The translations under genes and the position numbers were made by a program. A stretch of DNA of 64,000 nt, taken from positions 242,511,946-242,575,945 of the forward strand of contig NC_073745.1 of the NCBI RefSeq assembly GCF_029784135.1. Direction: 5' to 3'. Of the stretch, positions 1 through 10,604 are shown one piece after another. Source of the stretch: Toxorhynchites rutilus septentrionalis. Taxonomy: Eukaryota; Arthropoda; Insecta; Diptera; Culicidae. Under the pieces are notes generated by a model. That model had not been told where the DNA came from and did not search any database. It saw only the letters and a program-made list of their open reading frames with translations. Positions within the stretch are counted from its first letter, which is position 1, and the number at the start of each line of letters is the position of its first letter.

Positions 1-1912
1 CACTACTCGTGCATTTCGCTCCTATACGAGCCTAGAATTTATGGGGAAAATGTAGAAGCGTGAGAGGAGGCGAAATCTGGTGGTGCAAACGAGAGAATAT
101 TTGTGTCTCCTATCCTGGTACTATCTTTACTATGATTGGTATATTTTGGTTGTTGGAAAATGTGTTCATAAATCTCAACTACCCAGATGTATTCGTGGCG
201 CAACCATGTACCAAATAGATAACATAGGCATTCGATGCTGAAAAGCATTTCATGTGCAACATTCAAACATACAAACATACAATGCGGTGCTGAGACGTGA
301 ATAATTCAACTACTTCAATTAAATTCTAGAAAAACTTTTTTGCTGACATTTGTCACACTTTGAATTATAGTGTCGTCGGAAGTTTCGTTGAATTAATCCG
401 ACTGATTTTCTATAATTGTTTTTTTAGTAACGAAATCTAGAATGATTATCCTAATCGTGCCACCATTTATCCCGAACATGTCAGTGTCATACAGTAAGCT
501 AATTTTGGCACAGAACAAATATCTATCACCTCAAACAGTTTCTACATATTCGCTTTTTTTCAGATTACTGCTGGAATAAACATCTGAAAAAAAATTCTTC
601 AAATTCCTCACAAATGGCTTCTGGCGGCGTCGCCATGGTGCGAATAGAGATGTGAGATATCACAGTCCACTTACAGGCCGACATCCACCAGTTGTAGGGT
701 GCTTAACGTAATACCCGACATGCTTTGCGTGTTGATATCTCTAGACCCCCTGAATGTAACGAAACCGTGGACGGAAGACATATTTAGAATGTGGGAATAT
801 TGTTCATGCGCCGGAGCGGATGCGGAGATTGTGAACAAAAATGTATGCAATTTGGTCGAATCTCCTTCCTGTAATGTTGAGTAGAAGGAAAACATAAAAA
901 AATTGTTTTGAATGCGGTAGGGACGCGTATATTGTTGTCTGCGGGTAATCTCCTCGTGCCTACAAGCTTTGCCGGACGCATTGAACGTTCTGCATGTTTG
1001 TGCAATTGACTTCATTCAGTGTTGAAAAAAAATAATCTTCGCTAAGCTCAAATGCATAGATTTTCAGGCTAGGCTGCATCGAAAACCTATATATTCCAAA
1101 CGAAAATCAAAATGACAGATCCAGACAACCAGTGAATATGAGCAAATGAATTTTTGTTCTTCAATATGTTTTGCTCTCTAAATGGTTCAGCCTGATTTTT
1201 TTTTTATTTTCGAATTTTGATTAAAAATTAATAACAGAACGAATATCGTTTCGAATGTGATGAATATCAATTTGTTGCTTTTGTTATTCAAAGTATAAAT
1301 AACAGCGAAGATATGAGCCCCACCCAATGCCGCATTCATTCATTATAGCAAATTTGTTCATGCATCAGCGATATGAACAAACTCGTTTGTTATTGTTTGT
1401 TATTGTCATCAATATAATAAGGTCAGCGTGTTTCAAGCTGAAAAAAGTCATTTACACTGAAATAAAATCATATTCGTTACTCGTGAGTATTTGTTGATTT
1501 TCTAAGACACTGCCTAGAATAATTCTATAATTTGGAAGACCGCTAAGTGCCTTTCGGGAATTTATCTGACATGAGATGGTTATGAACTGTCTCGTCCCTG
1601 AACATATATGTTTCCTGCATTATGATGTCAATAAAACTCTAATATGCTCACTAGAGTGTCAATATATGTATGGGATAAAAAGTGATACAATAATCACGGG
1701 AACCTTACAATACCCACGGGAACCAAGCTGAAAGAAATAATGAATAATACATGATTTACCATCGCATTCGCTTGCAAAACATACCATTTTTATACGTCAA
1801 ACCGTTCATCTGTTTTACTATTTCCACTGCTGATGTCTCAAGTGGAAAATTGGTGGATAAATTTGCCGTTAATGGTATATATTATAACTTATATCCTAAG
1901 AAAGGTTCTGCG
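1..1912. other. Unassigned AT-rich DNA
   Basis: I see no coding region, RNA gene or repeat end that I can name here. Open frames are short (under 115 codons), overlap on both strands and show no recognisable domain. Confidence 0.6.
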
Positions 1913-1924
1913 TAATATGCATTT

Positions 1925-2411
1925 TTTTTAACCCATTTATTTATTCAAGGCTCATTAGCATTTTAGCTGTAACAGAGCCGAATTTTAATCGTGTACATGT
2001 CACATGGTTATCATATATCTATAATTAGCACATTACACAGTTGCCATTCGCCAGTATTCCTTCTATACCATTACATTTGGTACACATTTACACAGTAGCC
2101 ATTTAGGCGTAAGAGAATTCTTTCTGTTCTTCCATTATCCAGTTAGACCACCGGACAGCGGACACAGTTGATTGATCATTGTTGAGTTATTTATAGAACA
2201 GCAGCCCGATGTGTCTTGCAGAGCAGAGCAGTTGTATGGATGAATCAATCTTAATTTCGACCGTGGATCGATCTCCATCGCTGATAATCGTTGCGTGGAC
2301 GTAGTTATCCTGTAATAACACAAAGATGGTCAATGAGGGCCCTGAGTTTTGAACTCACGATCGATCGCTTACTAAGCGAACGCGCAACCAATGTGGCTAC
2401 GGAGACCCCCC
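1925..2411 (-). mobile_element. tRNA-derived SINE, full length (SINE family A, copy 1)
   Basis: The minus strand starts near 2411 with a tRNA-like head. A box A-like stretch (GTAGCCACATTGGTTGCGCG) and a box B-like stretch (GAGTTCAAAACTC) are about 45 bases apart, as in an internal Pol III promoter. The head is followed by a ~350-bp body and an A-rich tail containing AATAAATAAATGGG near 1925-1950. A 12-bp direct repeat, TAATATGCATTT, flanks it at 1913-1924 and 2412-2423, so both ends are well defined. Partial copies of the same family lie at 32883-33130 (3' half) and 38566-38727 (5' half). The family name is not certain; it resembles the tRNA-derived SINEs of Aedes. Confidence 0.85.
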
Positions 2412-2423
2412 TAATATGCATTT

Positions 2424-3164
2424 AAAATCTATTAATATTTCGCAACATTCTTTTGTAGAGTGACCCCCCTATATAGAAATCAAAGACGTGGTCCTACGTC
2501 AAAAAAATGTAGTAGGAGGACACTCGTTAGAATAAACCAGCCGAGATAATAATGAAATCTCTCGACAGTATTATTGGAATCACATTGCGAATAACACTGG
2601 ACTAACCTCGTTCATACTACTGATGGCACTATCCACCATAAACTCTGTGGTGTAAGCAAAATTTATTTGTTTATCCGACAGTCATGATACCCAATCATCG
2701 CTTATTTTAATCACATGCATGCTTAGGATGTAAATCGGTGAATTTACTAACTCCCAAACATTCTCTCACAATGGTATACAATTTACCAGCGTTTATAACA
2801 TTTATTGCTTCTCGTTGATAGAAATCGTGCAGTGAGGTGCAATGCTTCCAGCACATCGAACAGACCATTCCTGCTCGCGCTCATGCCACAAAACGATGTA
2901 AATCTGAAACTCATCGTTAGGGATGTGAAGGTTTCACTTTGGCTTATTATTTATTCTTAATGTGAATAAAATATTTTGGATGTTATAAAGAAAAAATCCT
3001 GTTAGGGTTGACGAAAAAGGTTCATGTACGTACGGTATGAAAATGAGGCTCTCTGACTCCAAAAACAGTTCTTCCTTCGGAATACGTTTCCAACTGTTCG
3101 CGCTATCTATCGATTGAATTGAGAACCAGTCTCAAAAAACTATGGACAATGACAAATGACAATA
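2424..3164. other. Unassigned DNA with a small dispersed-repeat fragment
   Basis: No gene is recognised. Around 2462-2507 the reverse strand reads GACGTAGGACCACGTCTTTG, which matches the edge of the repeat family seen at 26822 (ACGTAGGACTACGTCTTTC). It is probably a decayed copy of that edge. Confidence 0.4.
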
Positions 3165-3409
3165 GTTTATAGTAGAGATGGGCAAAACGGTTCATTTCAG
3201 TGAGCGGCTCAGAGCCGTGCGCTCAATGAAAAGAGCCGGCTCATTTGAGCGGCTCGACGGCTCTTTTCAAGAACTTTTCGGATATGGAAGACGTAAAAAA
3301 ATAAGGTTTAAAACAATAATATTACAATAATATTATTAATATTACTTCACTGAAGGTTTTCTCTGATATATTTCCATCACAATAATCTTCTTTACTTTTT
3401 TTAATTTAT

Positions 3410-3748
3410 AAACATTATCTATTCTATATTATCTGATAAAAGTCTACTACATCTTTCACTGCAAACTTATCCTGCTTTCGGGAAAACTCGCTCATATGGT
3501 ACTGAAGTCGCCGAAATACATAATGGTCGAGCCACGGAGAGATAGATTTCCTTTAATTCCACCAAAGCAAAGAGTCGCTTATTCTCAGCAAATGTGGTTC
3601 CAGCAGCTTTTGAAACATGTGAAGATCGAAGACTCCCAACCAATGCATCCAACTCCTCCCATACAGAAGACCACGCTTCATCACTAACGATTTGTGGTAG
3701 TTTCGTAGGCGTGTATTCTATGGATGTCATTTTTAGCGTCCTTATCAA
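3410..3748 (-). pseudogene. hAT transposase C-terminal fragment
   Basis: A 93-codon open stretch ends with CISATSVPYERVFPKAG, which matches the conserved hAT dimerisation motif (usually ending in a form like SERVFSKAG). Acidic and hydrophobic spacing upstream is also consistent with that domain. The catalytic part of a 500-700 residue hAT transposase is absent, so this is a relic. It lies 240-580 bp inside the left hAT terminus, on the strand expected if transcription ran from the right end. Confidence 0.7.
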
Positions 3749-3785
3749 CGACTGGTGTGCATAGTTATACTTTCTGTTATCCCCA

Positions 3786-3843
3786 AACCAATACTGCTAG
3801 ATCCTCGCTTTCTGCTTGAAGCGAGGATCTAGCAGTATTGGTT
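3786..3843. repeat. Perfect 25-bp inverted repeat (hairpin)
   Basis: Positions 3786-3810 (AACCAATACTGCTAGATCCT then CGCTT) are repeated as the exact reverse complement at 3819-3843, around an 8-base loop. It lies inside the hAT shell. It could be a cruciform-prone relic or a tiny inverted duplication. Confidence 0.85.
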
Positions 3844-4087
3844 AGGCTACTAGTTCGTCTGAGTCAAGATCTAGCGATCACTTTACCAGCTTCGAAATCA
3901 ATTCATTACAGATCATTTTTATAATCACCAGAACTGATTCCTCTTGATCCATATAATGTTGATCATGTCGAATTATCAGTCGGGAGAGTATAGAAGTTTT
4001 CGATAACGACACAGTTTTCTCCCCGTTTTATATCCCAAACATTTTTAAAATGTTTCGAATGGAATGTTTTCATGATTAACTGTACTA

Positions 4088-5389
4088 AGGACCGTATCGT
4101 TATTTATGGGTACGCCTTAGAGTCTCCGTCTGAAAAAGACTATAGCTTGTTTTGACAGCTGTTTATTTTTCTCCTGTTGTTGACACAGTTAGCGTTCAGT
4201 TAGCATTGTTAAAAGATCGTTTTTTCCTAAAAGTGCAATCATGAGAGGGCTAACAGAAGAAAAACGAAAATCCATTGTGACCAGATACTGCTCCGAAACA
4301 GGAATATCAATGAGAAAATTGGCGAAGGCGGAAGGAGTAAGCGTCCATGCGGTCCAAAACGCTATCATGCGATTTGGTATGTATAATACATTGAAGGATC
4401 TACCCGGTCGCGGCAGAAAACCTGGGCCATCCAAGCCAAACTTGGATAAAAAGATTTGCAGGCAATTTGAAAGAAAAAAGGAATTATCGATACGGGATTG
4501 CGCAAAAAAGTGTGGAACATCAATCGGTATGGTTCAACGTGCCAAAGAACGTAACTCACTGAAGGCATATAGAAAGCAAAAATGTCCCAAACGCAGCCAA
4601 ATTCAGGCAAGTTCCGTGAAAACCCGTGCCCGTAAGCTTTACGATGGGATTTTAAGCAAACGCGAACTGTGCATCGTCATGGATGATGAAACCTACGTCA
4701 AACTGGACTACAAAACTCTTCCTGGGGCACAGTTTTACACTGTAAAGCAAGGAACAGATGTCCCGAACGCGGAGAAGTCAATTTTTTGCGAAAAATTCGG
4801 TAAGAAAGTGCTGGTTTGGCAAGCTGTTTGTCAATGTGGCATGAAATCATCTCCTTTCTTCACTCTCGGGAATATGAATGGTGAAATTTACCGGAAAGAA
4901 TGTCTCCAAAAGCGTGTGTTACCGCTCATCCGAAAGCACACTGGTCCGACACTATTTTGGCCTGATTTGGCATCATGCCACTATGCACGTTTGACCTTGG
5001 ATTGGTATCGCGAGAATAATGTCGATTTTGTGGAAAAGGAGATGAATCCTCCAAATTGTCCGCAAATAAGACCTATTGAAAAATTTTGGGCTTTGATGAA
5101 GGGACGACTGCGGAAGAAGGACAAGGCAGCCGATGACCTTGAGCAGTTCAAAAAGGATTGGATAAATGTGAGCAAACAAGTCGATGAGACGGTTGTCCAG
5201 AACCTAATGAGGGACATCAAGAAGCAGGTGCGATCATTGGCGCGAAAATCAGAATCTTGATTATTTTTTACTGTTACTCCTTTCTTTCATTCATAAGATA
5301 CAATATTTTGATATCAGAACTGAAAAATAAATGCAATATTTGAAATAAAGCTGTGTTTTGAGCGTACCCATAATTAACGATACGGTCCT
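4088..5389 (+). mobile_element. ITmD37E (DD37E) transposon, structurally complete
   Basis: A 1302-bp element with ~28-bp terminal inverted repeats. The left end reads AGGACCGTATCGTTATTTAT and the right end, reversed, reads AGGACCGTATCGTTAATTAT, then GGGTACGC on both. A TA dinucleotide flanks both sides (4086-4087 and 5390-5391), as for the IS630/Tc1/mariner group. One uninterrupted transposase gene occupies 4241-5260, and an AATAAA-type signal near 5323 sits between the gene and the right end. It lies inside the hAT shell, so it is younger than that element. Confidence 0.93.
4241..5260 (+). CDS. DD37E transposase (ITmD37E family), intact
   Basis: A 339-residue cut-and-paste transposase expected to bind the element ends and catalyse excision and integration at TA. 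Two helix-turn-helix regions occupy about residues 5-45 and 83-105, separated by a GRGRKPGPSKP linker that resembles the AT-hook-like GRPR motif. The catalytic triad is visible: D149 in VMDDETYV, D242 in FWPDLASCHYA and E280 in RPIEKFWALMK. There are 37 residues between the second D and the E, which defines DD37E, a family described from mosquitoes. The length is normal for the family and there are no stops or frameshifts. The ATG at 4241 is the first in frame and precedes the N-terminal helices directly. The gene could be functional; activity is not shown by sequence alone. Confidence 0.93.
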   Translation: MRGLTEEKRKSIVTRYCSETGISMRKLAKAEGVSVHAVQNAIMRFGMYNTLKDLPGRGRKPGPSKPNLDKKICRQFERKKELSIRDCAKKCGTSIGMVQRAKERNSLKAYRKQKCPKRSQIQASSVKTRARKLYDGILSKRELCIVMDDETYVKLDYKTLPGAQFYTVKQGTDVPNAEKSIFCEKFGKKVLVWQAVCQCGMKSSPFFTLGNMNGEIYRKECLQKRVLPLIRKHTGPTLFWPDLASCHYARLTLDWYRENNVDFVEKEMNPPNCPQIRPIEKFWALMKGRLRKKDKAADDLEQFKKDWINVSKQVDETVVQNLMRDIKKQVRSLARKSES

Positions 5390-5390
5390 T

Positions 5391-6110
5391 ATACCCATAT
5401 GCGGAAGTTGCATGAAAAAAGTAATTGGCCATTTTGGAGTTGGATTTATCATAAATAACTACTCTACTCCACTCTACTAGTCAAGCCTTTTCATCTGATA
5501 CCCATATGATGGGGTTTTCAGATGAAATGTATTCTGCCATTTTGTAACGCTCGCCATGTTGGATTTGCATTTTTCATAAATAACTGTGTTCTACTATTCA
5601 AACCCTTTCATTCGATACTCATATTGATGGGGTTTCAACAAAATATGTAGCCTGTCATTTTATAACGGCCGCTGTTGGATTTCCATTCAACATAAATAAC
5701 TGTGTCCTACTAGTCAAATACTTTCATTAGATATTAAGATTGATGGGGGTTTGAAAAAAAAATACATATTTCGCCATTTTGAGGTGGCGGCCATTTCGGA
5801 TTTGCATTTTTCATAAATAACTGTGTTCCAATAGTCAAGCCCTTTCATTTGATACCCATATTGATGTGGTTCTGAGAATATATGTAATCCGCCTTTTTGG
5901 ATTTGCATTTTTTCATAAATAACTGTGTTCTACTAGTCAAGCCTTTTCATTTGATACCCATATTGATGGGTTTTTGACGAAATTTGTTGTCGGCCACGTA
6001 AATAACGTAAATAACTGTGTCCTACTAATCTAGCCCTTTCATTAGATACCCATATTTAAGGGGCTTCGAGAAAATATGTCATCCGCCAAGATTTACAAAC
6101 ATACTAACAG
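5391..6110. repeat. Minisatellite, ~90-125-bp units (locus 1)
   Basis: About six degenerate units share CATAAATAACTGTGTTCTAC, then TAGTCAAGCC, then TTTCATTTGATACCCATATT, then GATGGGG. Unit starts near 5449, 5575, 5690, 5812, 5917 and 6005. The same family forms a second array at 44083-44925. Each array begins directly at the TA beside a DNA transposon. Units contain short open frames but nothing suggesting a protein. Confidence 0.8.
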
Positions 6111-6479
6111 CTAAAAAATCCGTTTAAAAGCAGCATCGGAAACATATAGGGGAAAAGGGGGGAATTTGGACCACCTAAGCAAATCGCCTAATATTTCCAA
6201 ACCAATACGGTCTAAATAAAAAATGTCACATTGTATACTGAGCTACACTTGTTTTCTCTCAATAAATAATGTTTAATCACTATATAAAGCTTCAATCTAC
6301 CAAATATAATAAAATAAAAGAGATTATTTTTAGAGATTAAAATTTGATGCGGGATGATTTGGTCCAGTGTGTGTTTCATCGAAAAAAAACATACTTATGT
6401 TTATGTAAAGTATTTTGGGATAATGTTACAATCAGTAACAATGTTTTGGGATCGACACCAGGTGTCTTGGCCAGATTCC

Positions 6480-6650
6480 CTACCAGAAAAGTTGGATTGA
6501 CACCATCTCGAATTCTGCATGAATCTTTTCACTGTTGGTCGAGCATTTTCAAACACTTTTGATGCTTGGTCAAAGAAAATCCGTTCTCGATGGCCTGCGT
6601 TGCTCTTTCAAGCTCCTCCTTCTTCCAACGTTGTCTGTCCATCCTCTTTT
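6480..6650 (-). pseudogene. psq-type HTH fragment of a pogo-like transposase
   Basis: The minus strand from 6641 reads MDRQRWKKEELERATQAIEN, then GFSLTK. After a one-base shift it continues ASKVFENARPTVKRF. This matches the pipsqueak/CENP-B-type N-terminal DNA-binding domain of pogo transposases (ordered helices, ending in a P-R/T-T-hydrophobic recognition helix). No DDE catalytic domain remains between here and the left end. Confidence 0.6.
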
Positions 6651-6959
6651 TGTAATTCAGAGGCATCTGGAATCAATTGGACAAAAAAAAAGTCTCAAAC
6701 CTGTAGGACCAATTCATTCCACAGAAACGTGTCCATGTCACCCCACACAACACGAAAAAATTAAAATGCAATTAATTTCATTTATTGTTATCAAAGCTAC
6801 AGTTTCGCTACATCAAATTGTTCCTCTTCTGTAGGCGAACAGAACTGTACTGCACAATACATGAAAAGTTTGTTTAATAAGCGGGAAAAACCTTATAACC
6901 ACTATCGGAAAACTCACATTTTTTGACGATCAAAGTGCTTGCTGTGTTTATGCTACCGT

Positions 6960-7065
6960 TTCCCTCTACTTGTGAAGTTTTACTAAAGGTTTTTTACATT
7001 AGATACATACGGTTCCCTCTACTTGTGAAGTTTTACTAAAGGTTTTTTACATTAGATACATACGG
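6960..7065. repeat. Perfect 53-bp tandem duplication
   Basis: The unit starting TTCCCTCTACTTGTGAAGTT at 6960 is repeated identically from 7013. It lies inside the pogo-like element. The absence of divergence points to a recent slippage or unequal-repair event. Confidence 0.85.
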
Positions 7066-7199
7066 TTCAACAATAGAAGGAAATGACATTATAAAAAATC
7101 CAAGTTGAGTCGTAATTTTTGAGATAAAGGGGTGGTCCAAATCACCCCATATGACCAAATCATCCCGTGTTACCCTATTTCTTCCGCATCGCCGCAGGC

Positions 7200-7431
7200 C
7201 ACGGTTCGCCAGAACGAGCGTGCGATCCACTGTTCTTTACCAATAAGCCGACTCTTAAAAGAAACACGGTTCCTATATGAACCGCAGTTCTTTTTTGAAC
7301 CGTGGTTCTCAAATGAACAGCTCTTTAATCAACCGCGGTTTAAAAAAGGGCCACGGCTCATAAAAGAACCGTGGGTCTTTTTGAACCGTGGTTCAATTCA
7401 GAGCCGTTCATTTGAGAGCCGCGGCTCATTT
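7200..7431. repeat. Inverted copy of the hAT right end with GAACCGTGGTTC palindromes
   Basis: Positions 7203-7245 read as the approximate reverse complement of 8694-8745 (shared core GATCCACTGTTCTTTA versus GATCCATAGTTCTTTA). The following 180 bp holds repeated palindromic words such as GAACCGTGGTTC and GAGCCGCGGCTC, which resemble the subterminal motifs at the hAT left end. This may be an inverted duplication of the hAT subterminal region, later separated from the true end by the piggyBac insertion. Confidence 0.55.
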
Positions 7432-7435
7432 TTAA

Positions 7436-8694
7436 CCCTCCTGTACTCGCGTGCAAAATCATAACACGTATACTCGCGCACGGTGTCACAGACCGAAAAT
7501 TGAACTTCTCTGTAATGTTGCCATTGTGTATTTTTAAGGCTTTATTGGCATTTATTTAAAGAAGAGGGTATGATTGAATGAAAAAACTCCAAAAAATATG
7601 TTTTCTTCGTCTTTATTATGTTCTAATAGTCATCTAACTCAGCCTCCTTTAAAGTTGAGTATTTTTTAATACTCCAACACAAATAACGAAATTCGATTTT
7701 TTCACTGTTATAGATTAAAAGTATGCAACTGAATATAATTCATGGAAGTATAAAGAGCTTTAAAATAACATAAAAACGTATTAATCGATTGTGGTTTCAT
7801 TGGAGTAAGAATCACAATATAGCATAACTGCATGCTCGAAACAAACATATTTCTTACATCTCATGCAGTTGTTGCGTGTTTTTCGGGTCTTTTATCGAAG
7901 AGAAGAATGTATAACGACCTTCTAGATAATTACCAGATGATAAAGGTTCTGGAATATAAAGTTTGCATATTTCTAATATTCTTTGTCTCTGTTTTCTTAG
8001 TAAACTAAGAATTAATGCCTTTTTTAGATGGGGCATAAAAAGATGATATAAAAGGATTTCTAGGAACTTCCTTTTCTTTTTCTTGTTTTCTTGTCATTGT
8101 AAAAAAAATATCCTCGAAACTGTAACTGTTAAAAATTACCATAAGCTACCGATTAGTTTATAGTTTACTGCTTACAATTTTTTCTCAAGTGAAATTCTTT
8201 CACAAGTGTTTGTATATGTATGAGCAGTATATATAACGAATAACTATACGAAAGTCAAACATTTATATTTTGCTTTTGAATGTATGAATCCAACGACGAA
8301 TAGTTAATATATGGATACGTTCAATTCACTTACAAAAGGGACTGAAATCAAATAAAAATAGTTCGGTAATGATCTTATGCATTATATTCAATAAATATTC
8401 CACGCCACTAACATTAATTTATACATTTCATTCAACAGTATTCTAGAATATGATAAAGGCACTTGTCCAAAAAAGTTACTCCTATACTCGCGTCGGTGTG
8501 TCAGACCGAAAGTGTGAAAAAAGTGGCACACGTCCCCTTTGTACCAACACATGCGATACGCTAAACGATGACGATGACGAACGACGAATAACGAAGCTAG
8601 AGAGAATCGCAAAGTCATAGTGTTGATATTTTCTGAGAAATGAACGAATTATTGATTTCTCGGTCTGACAGACCAATGCGCGAGTATAGGAGTG
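7436..8694 (-). mobile_element. piggyBac-like element (decayed)
   Basis: TTAA lies at both edges (7432-7435 and 8695-8698), the target sequence of piggyBac transposons. The left end reads CCCTCCTGTACTCGCG and the reversed right end CACTCCTATACTCGCG, followed by GCATTGGTCTGTCAGACCG. A second copy of the right-end motif lies at 8477-8510 in inverted orientation, so 8477-8694 could also be a separate short MITE of the same family. A cysteine-rich C-terminal transposase remnant is visible at 7800-8036. The element sits in the subterminal part of the hAT shell. Confidence 0.75.
7800..8036 (-). pseudogene. piggyBac transposase C-terminal Cys-rich fragment
   Basis: On the minus strand a frame covering 7812-7893 reads RKTRNNCMRCKKYVCFEHAV, the C-x2-C-x4-C-x2-H pattern found at the C terminus of piggyBac transposases. 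The upstream part (about 60 codons, ending GRYTFFSSIKD) is in a neighbouring frame, so there is a frameshift near 7890. The DDD catalytic core is missing. Confidence 0.7.
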
Positions 8695-8779
8695 TTAAAG
8701 AACTATGGATCGTACGCTCTTTCTGACGAACCGGCTCGAATGAGCGGCTCGTGAGCGCTCGCCCATCTCTAGTTTATAG

Positions 8780-10604
8780 TGTATACAAGTGTACACAACA
8801 AATAGTTCATATTAAAACTTGTTTAAAATTTATAAAAATCCTGCCGAAAGCTTGAAATAGCTGAAAAATGGTTTATGATGATGAATTTTTATCCAACATT
8901 GAAATATTTGAGAGGTTCTGACTATTCAAAAGAGGCAAAAAAGATGTGGATTACCGAATATATATAAAATATATAAAGTATTTCAATAAACGGATTTTGT
9001 AGTAATTGTAATCGTCATCAAAGATGAATAAAATTTATGAACAATAATTTTAAGAGTAAAACGATTGACACGCGAAAAAGAATTCAAAATAATGTACACC
9101 CCAATAACTTTTCGTTAAATAACTGCAGCCACAGTCACCCAGCTCTTAACAAACTACTAGTAACTCTCTAACAGGTATTTAAACGCAAATAATGCGGATT
9201 CAGTTCCCGGTTTGCACTAGAACGTGAGCAGCTCTCATTTGCACATACCCATTGCGAGTACGCAACATCAACGCAAAAAAAACTACAAAACAATTTAATA
9301 ACACAACAAACTGATCAGCCGATACAACTCGTTGCTCGTAAATCGTATCGGTCAGACCAGATCCCAAAAATATCAATTTTGTGGGAAACAAAACCATTAA
9401 AGCTAACGGAAGTGAAATGCTTAAAATTTGATTTATTTGGATTCTCCGAATTTTGGCTTGCTAACCGGCAGACAATTTCGAACCGCGAAAATTGGCAGTT
9501 CATTTCACTGCACCCGTACTTCATTTAGACGCTTGTTTTGGAAATAATGCACAAATCCACATTCGCTTGGAAACCGGACTATGCCAATGATATTGATTTG
9601 TATTGTTGATGAGTTTGGTGCACGAAAATAGATAAAATAATGTTGAAACTTTTGCGCTTAGGAAGAAAGTAGATATGAACAATGTTTCTAATGGCGGACA
9701 TACTAGTTTCAAATATTTAATCCTGACTGAAGTAGGTGCGAGCGCGACCATTCAAAGCAATAATTATCTATGCTCAATGAGTTCATATATATTCAATCAC
9801 TTTATAATTCATTCCCTAACAAAAGTGATAACATGGCCCAATCGATGTTTATGTCACAGTTTATACCTCTATTGTTTTGCCGGCTTAAGTGCAAATTCAG
9901 GATCTCATATGAGTTTTTTTCTTACTCCCATCCATAGTCACATATTTTTGAGTGGAAACCTACACCATGAGCAAGTGCTGGTTTATTATTCCGGCTCCAG
10001 TATAAATTGCAGCGAGAGAACAACGTGTGAACGACTGGATTTCCTTTAGGAAACTTGCCATACGTGATGTATAAAGTAAATTGTCTAGCGACACGTGATT
10101 TCCAGGCAAAGCTAATCTTGTTGTTGGAAATGTTAGATGAAAATGAAACCGACTCTAAAGGTTTAGTGGACATGTGTAACTGGAAAATATCTGCAACATA
10201 TTTTTGTTGCAAATGTATTCTTGTTGGATTCCAAAAAAAGTCACAAGAGGGTTGTGTCAGAGACACGACCGCATAGTTGACGTAGGACTCCGTTAGGCTA
10301 TCTGTTGTTTTGGATATGTTTGAGGAATCACATAGTTAAACTCTTCGATAATGATTTGTTGGCCCGGAAAAGGGCCATTTTGTTTGATTGTTAGGTATTG
10401 CTTGTTCACTTGACCAGTGTTCACAACCGAGTGATGATGATAGAAGGATGGTGAATAGTCATTGGATGTTACGTATCACGATAGAAGATGCTAAAGTGGA
10501 ATGAGATATGATGAAAGTCGCCTTCTGTGGCCCTGAACGAGATGGGTTATGTATGGAAAAAATGAAGAAAAAAAACTCATCAATGTAATACAAAATTTTT
10601 TTTT
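8780..10604. other. Unassigned DNA with one dispersed-repeat fragment
   Basis: No gene is recognised. A 124-codon open frame at 9675-10049 overlaps a 114-codon frame on the other strand and carries no recognisable motif. At 10247-10291 lies GTTGTGTCAGAGACACGACC, then GCATAGTTGACGTAGGACTC, which recurs at 11257-11310 and shares the GACGTAGGAC word with 2490, 26826 and 27860. Confidence 0.5.

Larger units (their letters stand above)
6149..7175 (-). mobile_element. pogo-like element (decayed)
   Basis: The left end, GGGGAAAAGGGGGGAATTTG, and the reversed right end, GGGTAACACGGGATGATTTG, are imperfect inverted repeats. TA lies immediately outside both ends (6147-6148 and 7176-7177). A psq-type helix-turn-helix remnant lies on the minus strand at 6480-6650, which supports assignment to the pogo group. 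The element sits inside the hAT shell. A 53-bp tandem duplication at 6960-7065 lies within it. Confidence 0.6.
3173..8771. mobile_element. hAT-superfamily element (decayed shell, host of nested elements)
   Basis: The left end begins TAGAGATGGGCAAAACGG and the right end is the inverted counterpart (CGCCCATCTCTA). The 8-bp sequence GTTTATAG is duplicated exactly at 3165-3172 and 8772-8779; an 8-bp TSD is the hallmark of hAT elements. Subterminal copies of GAGCGGCTC occur at both ends (about 3203, 3247 and 8742) and probably bound transposase. The only coding remnant is a piece of the C-terminal dimerisation region at 3467-3748. The length (5.6 kb) is inflated by later arrivals: an ITmD37E (4088-5389), a pogo-like element (6149-7175) and a piggyBac-like element (7436-8694), plus a minisatellite. 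Confidence 0.85.

Noticed and set aside
5714..5908. Open frames inside the minisatellite
   Set aside because: Arise from the repeated unit and are not conserved between units.
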